A stretch of DNA of 64,000 bases, taken from NCBI RefSeq assembly GCF_014855515.1, contig NZ_JACYFK010000001.1:1860001-1924000 (forward strand), in the 5' to 3' direction. Each line of letters begins with the position of its first letter. Within the stretch, counting starts at the first letter, position 1. The DNA is from Euzebyella marina (GTDB lineage: Bacteria > Bacteroidota > Bacteroidia > Flavobacteriales > Flavobacteriaceae). Positions 17,669 to 29,000 of the stretch are shown here, piece by piece. The notes below the pieces were generated by a model. The model did no database searches. It was not told where the DNA came from and saw only the letters and a program-made list of their open reading frames with translations. Both the position numbers and the translations under genes were made by a program.

Positions 17669-18841
17669 TTATTTACTGATGACTTTTATAGTTTCTTTTA
17701 CGCGCTGGGCGATTTCCCTTGCTTTGGCAATATCAGGGTTAACGATGGTTACATGGCCCATTTTTCTAAAAGGGCGGGTCTGTTTTTTACCATAGATGTG
17801 AGGTGTAACCCCTTTTAGGCCCAAAATATCTCTCATGTTCTGGTATTCAACATCACCCGTATGACCTTCGGCACCTACCAAGTTGACCATGATACCGGCA
17901 ACTTTACTTTGAGTATCGCCCAAAGGCAGGTCGAGAATAGCCCTGATATGCTGTTCAAATTGATTTGTATAACTGGCTTCAATGCTGTAGTGACCGCTAT
18001 TATGGGGCCTTGGGGCTACTTCGTTGACCAATATTTCATCATCTTTGGTCTGAAAGAGTTCAACTGCCAAAAGGCCCACATGCTTCATTTTTTCAGAAAC
18101 CTTCAAAGCGACTTCTTGAGCTTTTTGAGCAACCTTATCATCGATTCTAGCAGGACAAATCACATATTCGACCTGGTTGGCCTCAGGGTGAAACTCCATT
18201 TCAACCACGGGATAGGTTTTGACTTCGCCGCTTGCACTTCTACAAACGATAACCGCCAGTTCATTTTTGAAGTCGATCATTTTCTCGGCAATACATTCGC
18301 CTGAAGGAAGGTTTTCCAAATCTTCAGCTTTACGAACTACCTTGACTCCTTGCCCGTCATATCCGAAACGCGCAGCTTTCCATATAAAAGGAAATTGTAG
18401 TCCGCCATTTTCAATACTGTCCTTAATCTCGCTTTTGTAAGCAAATCGGCTAAAATCAGCAGTGGGTATACCGTTATCAACATAAAAAAGCTTTTGGGTA
18501 GCCTTATTCTGAATGGTGCGCAGTGCCTTCGTGGGCGGGTAGACCGTTTTGCCTTTGTTTTCAAGTTGTTCTAGGGCGTCTACATTTACATTCTCTATTT
18601 CGATGGTGAGCACATCGACATCTTCCGCGAATTTGATTACCGTGTCATAGTCCATAAGGTCACCCTTGACAAAGTCATTGCAGGCAATTTTACATGGGGC
18701 TTCGTCAGAAGCATCTAAAACTTTGGTCTTGATATCAAATTTTCTGGTCTCGTAGAGCATCATTTTTCCCAATTGACCACCACCCAAAATACCTAGGGTG
18801 AAGTTCGATGAAAAATAGCTTTTGTCGTTTTTTGTTGGCAT
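17669..18841 (-). CDS. purK: 5-(carboxyamino)imidazole ribonucleotide synthase
   Basis: The 390-residue product is an ATP-grasp enzyme. It begins with the dinucleotide-like loop LGILGGGQLGKMMLYE and contains the ATP-grasp core (PFIWKAARFGYDGQGVKVV) and the late signature NEVAPRPHNSGHYSIEA. It makes N5-CAIR from AIR, bicarbonate and ATP. The start at 18841 is used because the upstream in-frame Met at 18880 is beyond a TATTTTTG promoter box at 18866-18859. purE follows directly. Its promoter region is shared, in divergent orientation, with the hypoxanthine salvage/adenylate kinase fusion. Confidence 0.97.
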   Translation of the reverse strand: MPTKNDKSYFSSNFTLGILGGGQLGKMMLYETRKFDIKTKVLDASDEAPCKIACNDFVKGDLMDYDTVIKFAEDVDVLTIEIENVNVDALEQLENKGKTVYPPTKALRTIQNKATQKLFYVDNGIPTADFSRFAYKSEIKDSIENGGLQFPFIWKAARFGYDGQGVKVVRKAEDLENLPSGECIAEKMIDFKNELAVIVCRSASGEVKTYPVVEMEFHPEANQVEYVICPARIDDKVAQKAQEVALKVSEKMKHVGLLAVELFQTKDDEILVNEVAPRPHNSGHYSIEASYTNQFEQHIRAILDLPLGDTQSKVAGIMVNLVGAEGHTGDVEYQNMRDILGLKGVTPHIYGKKQTRPFRKMGHVTIVNPDIAKAREIAQRVKETIKVISK

Positions 18842-18858
18842 GTGTATGATAGTTGGCA

Positions 18859-18866
18859 CAAAAATA
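18859..18866 (-). promoter_or_regulatory. Candidate -7 box (TATTTTTG) for purK-purE operon
   Basis: The minus-strand TATTTTTG ends 17 bases before the purK ATG at 18841 and decides that start. The opposing hpt-adk box lies about 55 bases away, so both purine promoters share one short region. Confidence 0.5.
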
Positions 18867-18919
18867 CGGCGAATTCCCAAAACCGCAGTCGGGGTGTTAA
18901 AAAAGAGAAATCAAAGTGC

Positions 18920-18927
18920 TATATTTG
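18920..18927 (+). promoter_or_regulatory. Candidate -7 box (TATATTTG) for the hpt-adk fusion gene
   Basis: TATATTTG matches TAnnTTTG exactly and ends 22 bases before the proposed TTG start at 18950. It rules out the far-upstream ATG at 18842 as the start. No clear -33 TTTG was seen. Confidence 0.5.
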
Positions 18928-18949
18928 GCATTTCTCAATAGATTTTGTG

Positions 18950-20056
18950 TTGATAAAACTACACGATAAACATTTTAAACCGTTTTTGAACGAATCGCAG
19001 ATTCAAGATGCGGTAAAGGCTGTGGCCGAAAAGGTTGCGGCCGATTACAAAGATGAGGTGCCTATTTTTGTGGGCGTACTCAATGGGGCCTTTATGTTCG
19101 TTTCAGACTTTTTGAAACATTACCCATACGATTGCGAAGTATCTTTTGTAAAGCTAAGCTCCTATAGAGGTCTTACCTCTACCGGTATTGTAGAAACCCT
19201 GCTTGATGTATCTGAAGATATTGAGGGTAGAAGCGTGGTAATTCTTGAAGATATTATCGATACCGGAAGAACCCTTAAAGAATTGGTGCATCTTTTCTCG
19301 AACGCCAATGTAAAAGAGTTTAAGATAGCTAGCCTCTTCTACAAATCAGATGTTTATAATGGGGAGTACGCCATCGACTATTGGGGAATAGAAATACCTA
19401 ATAAATTTATTGTTGGATATGGTCTTGATTATAAAGAATTGGGCCGTAATCTTAAAGAAGTTTACCAACTAAACCATAAGCATATGATCAATCTCGTACT
19501 GTTCGGGAAACCGGGTGCAGGAAAAGGTACCCAGGCAGAATTTTTAAAGGAAAAGTACAACTTAAAGCACATTTCAACTGGAGACCTGTTCAGGTACAAT
19601 ATGAAAAACAATACCGAGTTGGGGCAGTTGGCCAAGTCTTATATCGATAATGGCGACTTGGTACCTGATGAAGTAACCATTAAAATGTTGGAAGATGCCG
19701 TAGAGAAGAACCCCGATGCCAGTGGCTTCATATTTGACGGTTTTCCGCGAACTGCAACTCAAGCGGAAGCTTTAGACAATTTTTTACAGGGAAAGAATAT
19801 GCGCGTTGATGCTACCATCGCATTGGAAGCCAATGATGAGGTGCTTATTGACCGTTTGCTCGAGAGAGGTAAGGTCAGTGGTCGAAGCGATGATCAAGAT
19901 GAAGAAAAAATCAGGAATCGCTTCGATGAGTATAATGAAAAGACCGCGCCTTTGAAGGATTACTACGAGGCTCAAGGCAAGTTTCATAGCATTAACGGAA
20001 TAGGCGCCATAGATGAAGTCACGCACCGCTTAGGTAAGGTGATCGAAGAACTTTAG
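18950..20056 (+). CDS. Fused hypoxanthine phosphoribosyltransferase - adenylate kinase
   Basis: The 368-residue product joins two complete enzymes. Residues 1-178 are a type I PRTase with the PRPP loop VVILEDIIDTGRTL, which makes IMP from hypoxanthine. Residues 179-368 begin with a natural-looking Met (MINLVLFGKPGAGKGTQ, P-loop) and contain the Adk signatures STGDLFR, DGFPRTATQAEAL and a short zinc-free LID (RSDD). The start is inferred as TTG at 18950 because it gives L/M-IKLHDKHF; GTG at 18947 is the alternative, and the ATG at 18842 lies before the promoter. There is no stop or frameshift at the junction. Both halves have normal single-gene lengths, so separation by an internal start at 19484 is possible. 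Confidence 0.92.
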   Translation: MIKLHDKHFKPFLNESQIQDAVKAVAEKVAADYKDEVPIFVGVLNGAFMFVSDFLKHYPYDCEVSFVKLSSYRGLTSTGIVETLLDVSEDIEGRSVVILEDIIDTGRTLKELVHLFSNANVKEFKIASLFYKSDVYNGEYAIDYWGIEIPNKFIVGYGLDYKELGRNLKEVYQLNHKHMINLVLFGKPGAGKGTQAEFLKEKYNLKHISTGDLFRYNMKNNTELGQLAKSYIDNGDLVPDEVTIKMLEDAVEKNPDASGFIFDGFPRTATQAEALDNFLQGKNMRVDATIALEANDEVLIDRLLERGKVSGRSDDQDEEKIRNRFDEYNEKTAPLKDYYEAQGKFHSINGIGAIDEVTHRLGKVIEEL

Positions 20057-20068
20057 CATTCATATTTT

Positions 20069-20779
20069 ATGAAAGACCTGAACTGGATTAAAACGCTCAT
20101 TCTAGCCATAGCGATCATGGTAGCCGGTTATTTTGTCGGCAATATGCATCGTTTGGGCAAGAAGTACGATAGATATGTTCAGGTGAAGGGCCTATCGGAA
20201 CGTGAAGTAGATGCCGACCTAGCTGTTTGGCCCATGAATATTTCACTTACAGGAAACGATTTGGTGACCCTACGACAAGATATTGAGGGTCAAAACCAAA
20301 AAGTAGTTCAGTTTTTTAAAGAACAGGGTTTCACCGATGATGAACTTACCCGAGGCACCATTAATGTAACCGATGCAAGGGAGAATATCTATAACAATAG
20401 TTCGCAATTTAGCGAGTATCGATATTTGGCAACGATTGAAATAACCGTTCGCACCAGTGATATACCACGTTTGCAAAAAGCTTTGGCCGAATCTTCAGAA
20501 CTAATTTCTGACGGAGTTCTTTTAGGTTCAAAGAATTCTTGGAGGCCTATAGAATATATGTATACCAAGCTAAACGACCTGAAACCGGAAATGGTTGAAG
20601 AGGCGACCAAAAATGCCAGAGAAGTAGCTGAGAAATTTGCGCGTGATAGTCAGGCGAAGGTGGGCGAAATTCGAGTGGCTAGGCAAGGGCTCTTCTCCAT
20701 AAGCGATCGTGATCAAAACACTCCACAGATTAAATTGGTACGGGTCGTGTCCACTATCGATTTTCAATTAGAAGATTAA
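20069..20779 (+). CDS. SIMPL (DUF541) domain protein, membrane-anchored
   Basis: The 236-residue product has an N-terminal hydrophobic helix (about residues 7-24) and no cleavage site, so it is probably anchored in the inner membrane with the rest in the periplasm. The body matches the SIMPL domain: VQVKGLSEREVDADLAVW, then EITVRTSDIPRLQKAL and a late AREVAEKFARDSQAKVG helix. Function in bacteria is poorly known; family members are periplasmic and some are linked to oxidative stress. It sits 12 bases after the hpt-adk gene and before obg, suggesting co-transcription with the former. Confidence 0.85.
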   Translation: MKDLNWIKTLILAIAIMVAGYFVGNMHRLGKKYDRYVQVKGLSEREVDADLAVWPMNISLTGNDLVTLRQDIEGQNQKVVQFFKEQGFTDDELTRGTINVTDARENIYNNSSQFSEYRYLATIEITVRTSDIPRLQKALAESSELISDGVLLGSKNSWRPIEYMYTKLNDLKPEMVEEATKNAREVAEKFARDSQAKVGEIRVARQGLFSISDRDQNTPQIKLVRVVSTIDFQLED

Positions 20780-20850
20780 TTCTCTTTATCCAAACTTAAG
20801 GTACCTATTTTCTCCTATTTCTTATCTGTCAAGAGCTATCTAATATTACG

Positions 20851-20858
20851 TACTTTTG
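20851..20858 (+). promoter_or_regulatory. Candidate -7 box (TACTTTTG) for obg
   Basis: TACTTTTG matches TAnnTTTG and ends 38 bases before the obg ATG at 20897. It suggests obg has its own promoter in the 117-base gap after the SIMPL gene. Confidence 0.45.
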
Positions 20859-20896
20859 TAATCTATTTTTTTGATGGCAATCTGAAATACTAAGAT

Positions 20897-21916
20897 ATGA
20901 CTGAGGGCAATTTTGTTGATTATGTAAAGATACATGCTGAATCCGGAAACGGAGGAAAGGGGTCCGCTCATTTACATCGTGAAAAGTACGTGGCGAAAGG
21001 TGGACCGGATGGTGGAGATGGAGGCCGAGGCGGACATGTAATTATTCGCGGCAATGAAAATTTATGGACTCTGGTCAGTTTCAAGTTTAAAAAGCATTTT
21101 CGCGCCGGACATGGTGAACATGGCGGAAAACAACGCAGCACTGGTGCCGATGGCGAAGATATTTATGTAGATGTGCCCTTAGGTACCGTGATAAAAAGTA
21201 CCGATTCTCAAGAGACCCTTTTTGAAATTACCGAACATGGCCAAGAGAAGATGCTCGTTGAAGGCGGAATGGGAGGTAGAGGCAATTGGCACTTTAAGAC
21301 GAGCACCAATCAAACACCAAGGTACGCACAGCCGGGTATACCAGGGCAAGAAATAGATGTTACCCTTGAGCTTAAAGTCTTGGCCGATGTTGGTCTGGTG
21401 GGCTTTCCGAATGCAGGTAAGTCTACCTTGCTATCTGTAATCACGAGTGCTAAGCCGAAAATTGCCGATTATGAGTTTACGACCTTAAAGCCCAATTTAG
21501 GTATCGTACAGCATCGAGATTTTCAGAGTTTTGTAATGGCCGACATCCCAGGAATTATCGAGGGAGCCGCAGAGGGTAAAGGTTTAGGTCATTATTTTTT
21601 AAGGCATATTGAGCGAAATGCGACGTTATTATTTTTAATTCCTGCCGATAGTAAAGATATTTCAAAAGAATACGACATCTTAATAGATGAATTGCGCAGG
21701 TACAATCCTGAATTATTGGATAAGGAAAAGCTTGTTGTAATCTCTAAAAGTGATATGCTCGATAAAGAGCTGATGGATGAGATGCGCGAAGAGCTGGATA
21801 AAGAATTTGATGATGTACCCTACATGTTCATTTCTTCAGTAGCGCAACAGGGTATTACTGAGCTGAAGGATAGGCTTTGGGCTATGTTGAACGATAACAA
21901 GGTTTTAGAAAAATAG
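20897..21916 (+). CDS. obg: GTPase Obg (CgtA)
   Basis: The 339-residue product has the glycine-rich Obg fold first ([16 protein letters not shown], then a [14 protein letters not shown] stretch) and a GTPase domain with G1 [11 protein letters not shown]3 DIPGIIEGA and G4 SKSD. It has no extra OCT domain beyond the G domain, which is common. Obg proteins act late in large-subunit ribosome assembly and respond to ppGpp. The DUF4136 lipoprotein gene starts 7 bases downstream. Confidence 0.97.
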   Translation: MTEGNFVDYVKIHAESGNGGKGSAHLHREKYVAKGGPDGGDGGRGGHVIIRGNENLWTLVSFKFKKHFRAGHGEHGGKQRSTGADGEDIYVDVPLGTVIKSTDSQETLFEITEHGQEKMLVEGGMGGRGNWHFKTSTNQTPRYAQPGIPGQEIDVTLELKVLADVGLVGFPNAGKSTLLSVITSAKPKIADYEFTTLKPNLGIVQHRDFQSFVMADIPGIIEGAAEGKGLGHYFLRHIERNATLLFLIPADSKDISKEYDILIDELRRYNPELLDKEKLVVISKSDMLDKELMDEMREELDKEFDDVPYMFISSVAQQGITELKDRLWAMLNDNKVLEK

Positions 21917-21923
21917 AGGTTCT

Positions 21924-22448
21924 ATGCGAAGGTTTGTAGTCATAATATCCATCTTATTGCTCTCGGCCTGCCAAGCGGTAAAGGTGTATTACGATTATGA
22001 CAAGGAAACGGATTTTTCTAATTACACTACCTATAATTACTATCCTGATATACAGACAGGCCTAAGTCAATTAGACGAAAGGCGGCTGTTCGATGCCATT
22101 GATTCAGAACTTCAACTAAAGGGAATTCGGTTTTCCGAAGATCCTGACTTTTTAATTGATGTAAAAACTCGTTTTTTTAGACCACAGCAAACCTCCAACG
22201 TAGGGGTTGGGGTAGGTGGTAATGGCCGAAATATGGGCGGCGGCGTTTCTATTGGTATTCCCGTGGGGCAGCCTAACGAGAAAAGAGAGATTCGCTTCGA
22301 CTTTGTATATAGTAAAAAAGACCTCCTGTTTTGGGATGCCGTTAGCGAAAGCAATTTTAAGGAAAATACCGGGCCAGAAAAGAGAGAAGAAATTATCAGA
22401 AAAGTAGTAGCCAAAGTGCTCTCAAAATACCCTCCTAAAGCTAAATAA
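21924..22448 (+). CDS. DUF4136 domain lipoprotein
   Basis: The 174-residue product has a signal peptide ending in the lipobox LSAC (Cys about residue 16). The mature part, with VKVYYDYDKETDFSNYTTY near the start and a glycine-rich linker (VGVGVGGNGRNMGGGVSIG) in the middle, matches the DUF4136 family of Bacteroidota lipoproteins. Function is unknown. It follows obg by 7 bases and may be read through from it. Confidence 0.82.
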   Translation: MRRFVVIISILLLSACQAVKVYYDYDKETDFSNYTTYNYYPDIQTGLSQLDERRLFDAIDSELQLKGIRFSEDPDFLIDVKTRFFRPQQTSNVGVGVGGNGRNMGGGVSIGIPVGQPNEKREIRFDFVYSKKDLLFWDAVSESNFKENTGPEKREEIIRKVVAKVLSKYPPKAK

Positions 22449-22669
22449 GTAGGTTTAATCTTATCAATGTGAGTCTTTTAGATTCAATAGAGGTAAGAAT
22501 ACTTCCGCTGTTGAAAACTTTCAATCTTAGCGATTCTCGAATTATATATTTTTAGCTATCTCTATTGAGATTTTGTTGTGTTCGAAGCCCCATCGACCAC
22601 AGATGGTGGTAAATCTATCATGGTAGAAATCGATTAGTTGTTCTCCATAAAGGTAAATTGAAAGTTGAT

Positions 22670-23032
22670 ATGCCAAGGCTCGCGCTATACTATGTAGAGA
22701 ACCATAAAATTGAAATTGTTCAGACTATTTTAGGAAAAGAACAAGTTCTTCTCAATGGTGTCAAAATATCCGAATCGAAGGCTACGGCGGGGTCAAGGCA
22801 TGTTTTTAGTGTCAATAAGAACAATTACCGTATTTCTAGACGCGACCATAGCAAAGTAGGGCGAATGAATACCTATGAGATTCAAAAAGATGGTTCGCCC
22901 GTGGCCCTTATCAATGTAGAACAGAGCCAATCAACTTATATATTACTTCTTATTATCATTGTAGGCGTTGGTTGCGGCTATATATTCGGTTCTTTCTTCT
23001 ACCAACTTCTATTTACTCCGGAGACTATCTAA
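22670..23032 (+). CDS. Small protein with a C-terminal transmembrane anchor, function unknown
   Basis: The 120-residue product has no signal peptide, a beta-rich N-terminal 90 residues with a clear repeated pattern of short hydrophobic strands, and a strongly hydrophobic segment at about residues 95-113 (YILLLIIIVGVGCGYIFGS). That arrangement suggests a tail-anchored protein facing the cytoplasm. An in-frame TTG at 22658 would add four residues; the ATG is preferred. It converges on the alpha-2-macroglobulin gene with 25 bases between stops. I do not recognise the family. Confidence 0.62.
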   Translation: MPRLALYYVENHKIEIVQTILGKEQVLLNGVKISESKATAGSRHVFSVNKNNYRISRRDHSKVGRMNTYEIQKDGSPVALINVEQSQSTYILLLIIIVGVGCGYIFGSFFYQLLFTPETI

Positions 23033-23057
23033 CAACTTCAGTAGTTGTAGAATGAAG

Positions 23058-26000
23058 TTATTGTTCAACCTTCACTCTATTTCCCTCACTATGGCTGCTA
23101 AATTCCGGAGCATACATACTTTGAACGGTTGTAATGCCATTGCTAAATTCACCAGCATTGTTTACCCTTAAATCATACTCAAAAACAAATACACCTTTTG
23201 GCAACCGATCAAAGAAGAAATTGGTGCTGGCATCTTTAGTGCTCTCATAGTAGCCCAACCCGTCTTGCCATTTGTAGCTAGAAAGAACATTTACGGGCTC
23301 AAAACCAGCTGCCCTCATATCTTTCATATGAACGAATTCCATTTCTCTATCAGAACACAACTCAATTCTTATGCGAACTAAATCGCCCACTTTCAGGTTG
23401 GTACTGTTGGTAATCTCCGATAGTTTTTCGCCCGTATCTGTGTTCGTTTTTAAGAATAGTTGCTTTTTAAGCTTTAGGGGTGTTTCCGCAGAGGTAATTT
23501 TATCCAAGTCTTCAAAATATTGCCAGTACAAGGCGCCCCAAGAAATTCCATCACCCTTTTTTGTCATTTCCACTTGGGCCATTTCTGGTTGTATTTCGGA
23601 AGGTTCCCAAGAGGTTTTAAAATATCCGGTGCCTGCTTCGGTCTTTACGTTTTCTAACTGGCTAGGGTCTATCGTTTTATTGCCAACGGTTACTTCTACC
23701 GCGTCGGTAACCGAAACCCAATCACTTCCGCTTAGCAATAGGGAGTAAATGGCTTCCGTTGTCGCCTTGGTAGTGGCCCATTGGTTGGTCTGCTTATTTT
23801 TTAGGAGCCAAATCTTTAGCTCATCGACCGTTTGAGTGTCCTTGGTAATTTCCTCAAAAGCCTCTATCAATAGCGATTGGGTTTCGATAGGGGCTTGGTA
23901 CCAATGCCAAGAGGCGGTATTGTTTTTCCAGTAACGGCCAAGTTCTTCATTAAAAACACTATTCTCTTTAAGAGACCGAAGAATCAATTGGGCGGTCTTG
24001 TGATTACCATGTCGGGAAAGGGCCAAAGCCAACATTCCCTTACTGTAAAGACTTTGTTTTGTCCAGTATTTTTCGGCCTGAGACCAATAATAGTCCATCG
24101 TCTTCTCCACCTTTACCGAAGTTTTATAATCATTGAAAAAACTTCTCATATACAGGTAGTGGATCTGACTTTGGCTTAAATGGTTCTTCTCAAGGTCAGT
24201 CGAATGTTTTTTCATTCGTTCGTATTCTTCTACAAACTCATCGTCTAGATACTGAAAGGCTCTTTGAATACTTGATTCAAGATTTGATTGCTCAAAGGCA
24301 AAGGCCACTTGCAATTTTTTAAGATGGCCCAAGCCGGTAACAATGTGTTGGGTAATTGTACGGTTATCAGGACCATTTTGAAACCAAGCCCATGCTCCGG
24401 AAGCCTTTTGGTTTTGAACCAATTTGGCCAAAGTAGTGGTCTGTTGCGCTTTTAGATTGTTGAGTTCGAAAAGCAGTGCGATTCTTTTTTTCTGTTCGCT
24501 TTCTGATTGGGCGTCACGCAACCAAGGGGTTTCTTGAATCAAAAGTGATTTTAGCTCTTCATTTTTCTCCAGATTGCTTTTGAGGGCACCGGTTCCTTTC
24601 CATTGCTCAAAAACATTTTTCATTCTAGGGTTCGAGTTGATGATGTGGCTGGCCAATGTATTGGCATAAAACCTAGAAAAAATCTGTTCGTTACATTCAT
24701 ATGGATATTCCATAAGGTAGGGCAGGGCCTGCACGGCATACCAAGCCGGGTTGGAAGTCACCTCTAAAGTCAGTTTATGATGTTCGAGAGAGCTCGAGGA
24801 GTTTTCCTTTAATTTGGTCAATTCAAATTTCTTCGTCTCGTTACCTTTTACCCACATAGGCAAGGTTTCGGTGACCAGCATTCGGTTGGTAAGAACAGGC
24901 AATAAATTTTGCTCTCCATCTGAATAATCTCCGGCCTTTGCCACGATTTTGTATTGTACGGCTTGTAAGCCTTCCGGTATTTGTAGTCGCCAGGATGCTT
25001 GAGTGTTTCCACTAGAATCTACCTTGAAATTTCTCTCTGTTGTTCCGGCTAAAAGCTGCGGAGTTAGATCCTTACCATTAACGGCATCCGTCAGTTCTAT
25101 ATAGACGCTACCTGAAAGGGATTGATTGGTAAGGTTGGCAATTTTAGTGCTTATTTGAATTTCATCTCCTTCCCGAAGAAAACGAGGAGCATTAGGAATG
25201 ACCATTAACTCTTTTTGGGTAAGGGTTTCCATAGAGGTAACCGTGCTGTTCAAGTTCTTGGTATGCGCCAATAATTGAAGTTTCCAACGGGTGAGTGCTT
25301 CGGGACTTGTAAAGCTGAAGCTGACATTACCTTCTTTATCGGTTTGCAAATGAGGATAGAAAAAAGCAGTTTCCTGCAGGTTGGTTCTGGCACTTACTAC
25401 CGACGGGCCTTCTTTTTCTTCTGAAGATGGTTCAGATGCATTTTCAACGGTGCTCTTTTCTTTTTTCGGACTTTGCCCCACTTGAACCACTTCTTCCAAA
25501 GCTTGACCGGCCATATCAGCTTCGGCATCCATCGCTGTCATTGGCGCAGACCTTCTTAATGTCATGGTACCATAAGGTCGATTCTGTGCTCCACCAAAAT
25601 AAAGGCCAAAGAAGTTAAAAGAATCGAACGATTGAACCTTATAGTTATAAATGGTGTTATCTAAATGAGTTCTAAATGAACCGCTACCAAAACTGGTGTA
25701 AGCGTTGGCATACGATTGGGAATAGTAAATGGGCCTGTAAAGCGGGCTAAAACTCCACGAATGTGGTCTGAAAGCATCCAGCGAAGCGTCGTACATACTG
25801 GCCAATAGTTCCGAACTTATTTGGTCTCCATTAGGTCCTTTTATTTTGAAGGACCATGTTTCTTCGCTTCCCGGAGCAATTTTATCCCTGAAGGTCAGTG
25901 TTTCTATTTCTAAATCCGTTTTTGGATAAGGAACCGAAATCTGTAAAGAGCCAGATTCGAAAGAATTATAGGCCGCATAAGTGTAATTAATGGCAAATCC

Positions 26001-29000
26001 GCCTAAATCAGCTTCATCAATCTTCACTTTGAAGGTCTTGCTATTTCCGTTCAGCGTAATGATACGTTCATCAACTTTTTTTCCGTCTTTTTCTACAAAT
26101 ACAGAAACGCTCAAATGATCGGCATTACTCGAAAGAGTGATTTCTGCGGTATCACCTATTTCGTAATTTTCTTGGTCAGTACTTATATCAAAAAGTTGAT
26201 TGTCCGCAAGAACTTTATCTTTTTCGCTATGTAGAGTTGTAAATGCTTTATCTTTTACTTCGTTGCCAAATTTATCTTTGGTTTCGAGCTGTAATAGATA
26301 TTTTCCCGAGGGCCATTTTTGAATGCCTTCCAATTGAATCTCGGTGGTTTTTTCAGTATCAAAATTCAGTTCTTTAACCACTTTACCCAGTGGCCAGTTT
26401 CTGAAATCTTGTTCATTTTTATAGGCGTCGTGAGGAAAAAGCTCTTTAAAATCTTCTTTGTTCCAATTTTGATAGTCAGGTGCTGGCCAAGGTCTCTGCC
26501 TTAAAACGTAGTTGGGCGCAGACAATTTGTAAATCTTTATAATCCCTTTCACGGGCACGAACTCTCCATTTAGATTGGTAGTATTGATGGTTAAATTGGT
26601 TGTTTTTTGGTCTTTTTGAAGGTTCTCAGCAACCTGAATTTGTGCGTTTATTGAGTGATAGCCTACTTTTACTGTTTGCGAGGTACTCTGTGTCTCTCCG
26701 TTAATATCCGTTACATCGGTTGTGATTTCATATTCAAAAGTAGGTAGAGCCTCTTTTGAAATACTCAAATCGGGAATGGCCCTGAATGTAATACTGTACT
26801 TGCCATTAGCATCGGTCTCCGTTTCTCCGTGAACAATTTCCTGTTCAGAAATCGGATACCTGGGCCATGACCAAGAATACCATCGTGGTAGGTTGACAAC
26901 CCGCTTAACCCTGTAACTCACCTTAGCTTGTGTGATGTTGCTTCCGGCATAAGATTGCGCTTTGCCGGTAACCGTTATGCTATCATTGACCTGAAAGGTT
27001 TCTTTTACGGGATTAAAAGAGGTCTCGAATTTCGGCCTTTTATATTCTTCGACCGAGAACGAGGCATATCCGTCAAGATTTACGGCTTCACTGTCGACTT
27101 GTAAGCTAAAATCACCTGTTAAAACCGAACTGGGTAAGGCAAACTCTCCTGAAAAAGAACCAAATTCGTTGGTCTTTAGTTTTTGGGAGCCAATAGCCTG
27201 ACCGTTGACATCAATCAATTCTACGGTGACCACAGTATTGGGCAATACTTTAGAACTTTCTTTGGTATTGGTCGTCGCGATGCCCTTAAAGTAAAGGGGT
27301 TGCCCAGGTCTATAGATGCTTCGGTCTGTAAAAAGAAAACAACTATTGTCTTTTGGGCTATTATAATTTATATATTTCTCACTTACGTAATAATCTCCAA
27401 ACACCGCTTTTTCTCCTTGGCTATCTACTTCAATTTTTACACTGCTCCAATTTTCATTGGCCAGAGAAATGGTTACTAGACCTAACTCATTGGTTACCTC
27501 AGTTACTTGTTTTCTAGGCTTATTATAGTTTTTGAGATAGCTAATTTTTACTTCGGCCCCTTTTACTGGTTGACCATTGTTTCGGTCAATTAGTTGGTAG
27601 GTGGTTTCCGTATTGTTTTTGGTTTCAACTATGGCTAAATCGGTTACTTGCAATTCGCTATAGGCAAACGTCTCATTTTTTTTGGATGACGGCCTGGCCA
27701 ACAACAGGTATCTTCCGTTGGGCATTGGGGGTATTTTAACCTCGATACCGTGCTGTTGAAAGTCTCTTTCATTCTTTAAATCAGCAGACCAACTCATAAT
27801 CGACTTCAAGTTTTGAACAAAGGCCAATCTCTTTTCCTGAGGATGGATTTTATTAAGCTGCTCCAGCTCTTGAGCCGAAACGGCATGGGCAGACAATTGT
27901 AGTCCGTCTACATTTTTATAATTCACCAACAGGCGGGCTGTTTGGTTAATAGGAAGGAACTTTTCTGTAGTTAGCTGAAGGCTCTGAGCCTGAATTTGTG
28001 ATTGTAAGGCTTTGCACTTTTCGGCACCGTAACTATCCGGATAATTGGCAATAACCTCTTCGCAAATTTGCAGTGCTTCTTTTTGCTTCCATTGAACTTC
28101 ACCCTGGTTTTTCGGGTCATAACTATTTCCTTCGTTATGAAGTTGTTGGGCTATTTCATATCGGTAGAGTGCAGAAACCTCATGGTGCTTTAGGCTCTCG
28201 GCGGTATTTTTTAAGACTTCAATATAAATTTCATTTTTGTTTTCAAAAACGGCATTTTGCAAGGTGAATTTTAACCGGTCGATATCGACATGGGTCAAGG
28301 CGAAAGGCTCAGGGTCTTGAAAATGAAATTTTATCAGGTCTTGGTAAGTTTGTAAGGCCGTTAACTGAAGGGAAGTAGAATCTTTTGCAACCAGTTCTTT
28401 TTGTGTGAAATCATATGCTTCACACAGTAATCCTTCATCTGAAATCTCGAATTTATAGGCCGGTTGATTGATGCTGTTTTCGCTCGTTTCATAAAAATCA
28501 AGAGCGTTATGTGCCAGAAGGTCGAAAAGCGCCGGACGGTATTTTTCCGAGTTTTCTTGTTTGCTAAGAAGCGTTTCATAGGTCTTTAACGGGCTATTTT
28601 GAAGCAACTCCTCATTTTTTAGGCTTTCCTGAAAATGATAGTTGATTTCTGAAAATAGGGTAGCTACATCCCATGTTCTGAAGTCGTTTTGCTCGACCCT
28701 CGTAATAATTTCAGTACGGCCGTAGAACCGATATCTGTTTTGTTGCAAGTACTGCCAATACAAATTGGCCAAATAGTTATGCAATATATTTTTGGTAGGT
28801 GAATCGGTGTTTTCTATTTCCTTTTTGAAATCTTCTACAATGTTGAATTGGGCATTTTCTTCTAACACCATTGCATATTTCGATATAAAAAGTAACGACT
28901 TTACCGTTTGCGCCGTGTTGGACTCTTTTTTGGCTTTTTCTTGAATGGTTTGGGCCACTTTCAAAGCAGATTGTGTCAAATCTTGCGTTTCAAGCTTTTC

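Noticed and set aside
18842-18949. Start of hpt-adk at the first ATG (18842)
   Set aside because: It lies upstream of the -7 box at 18920-18927, and its extra 36 residues do not match the family.
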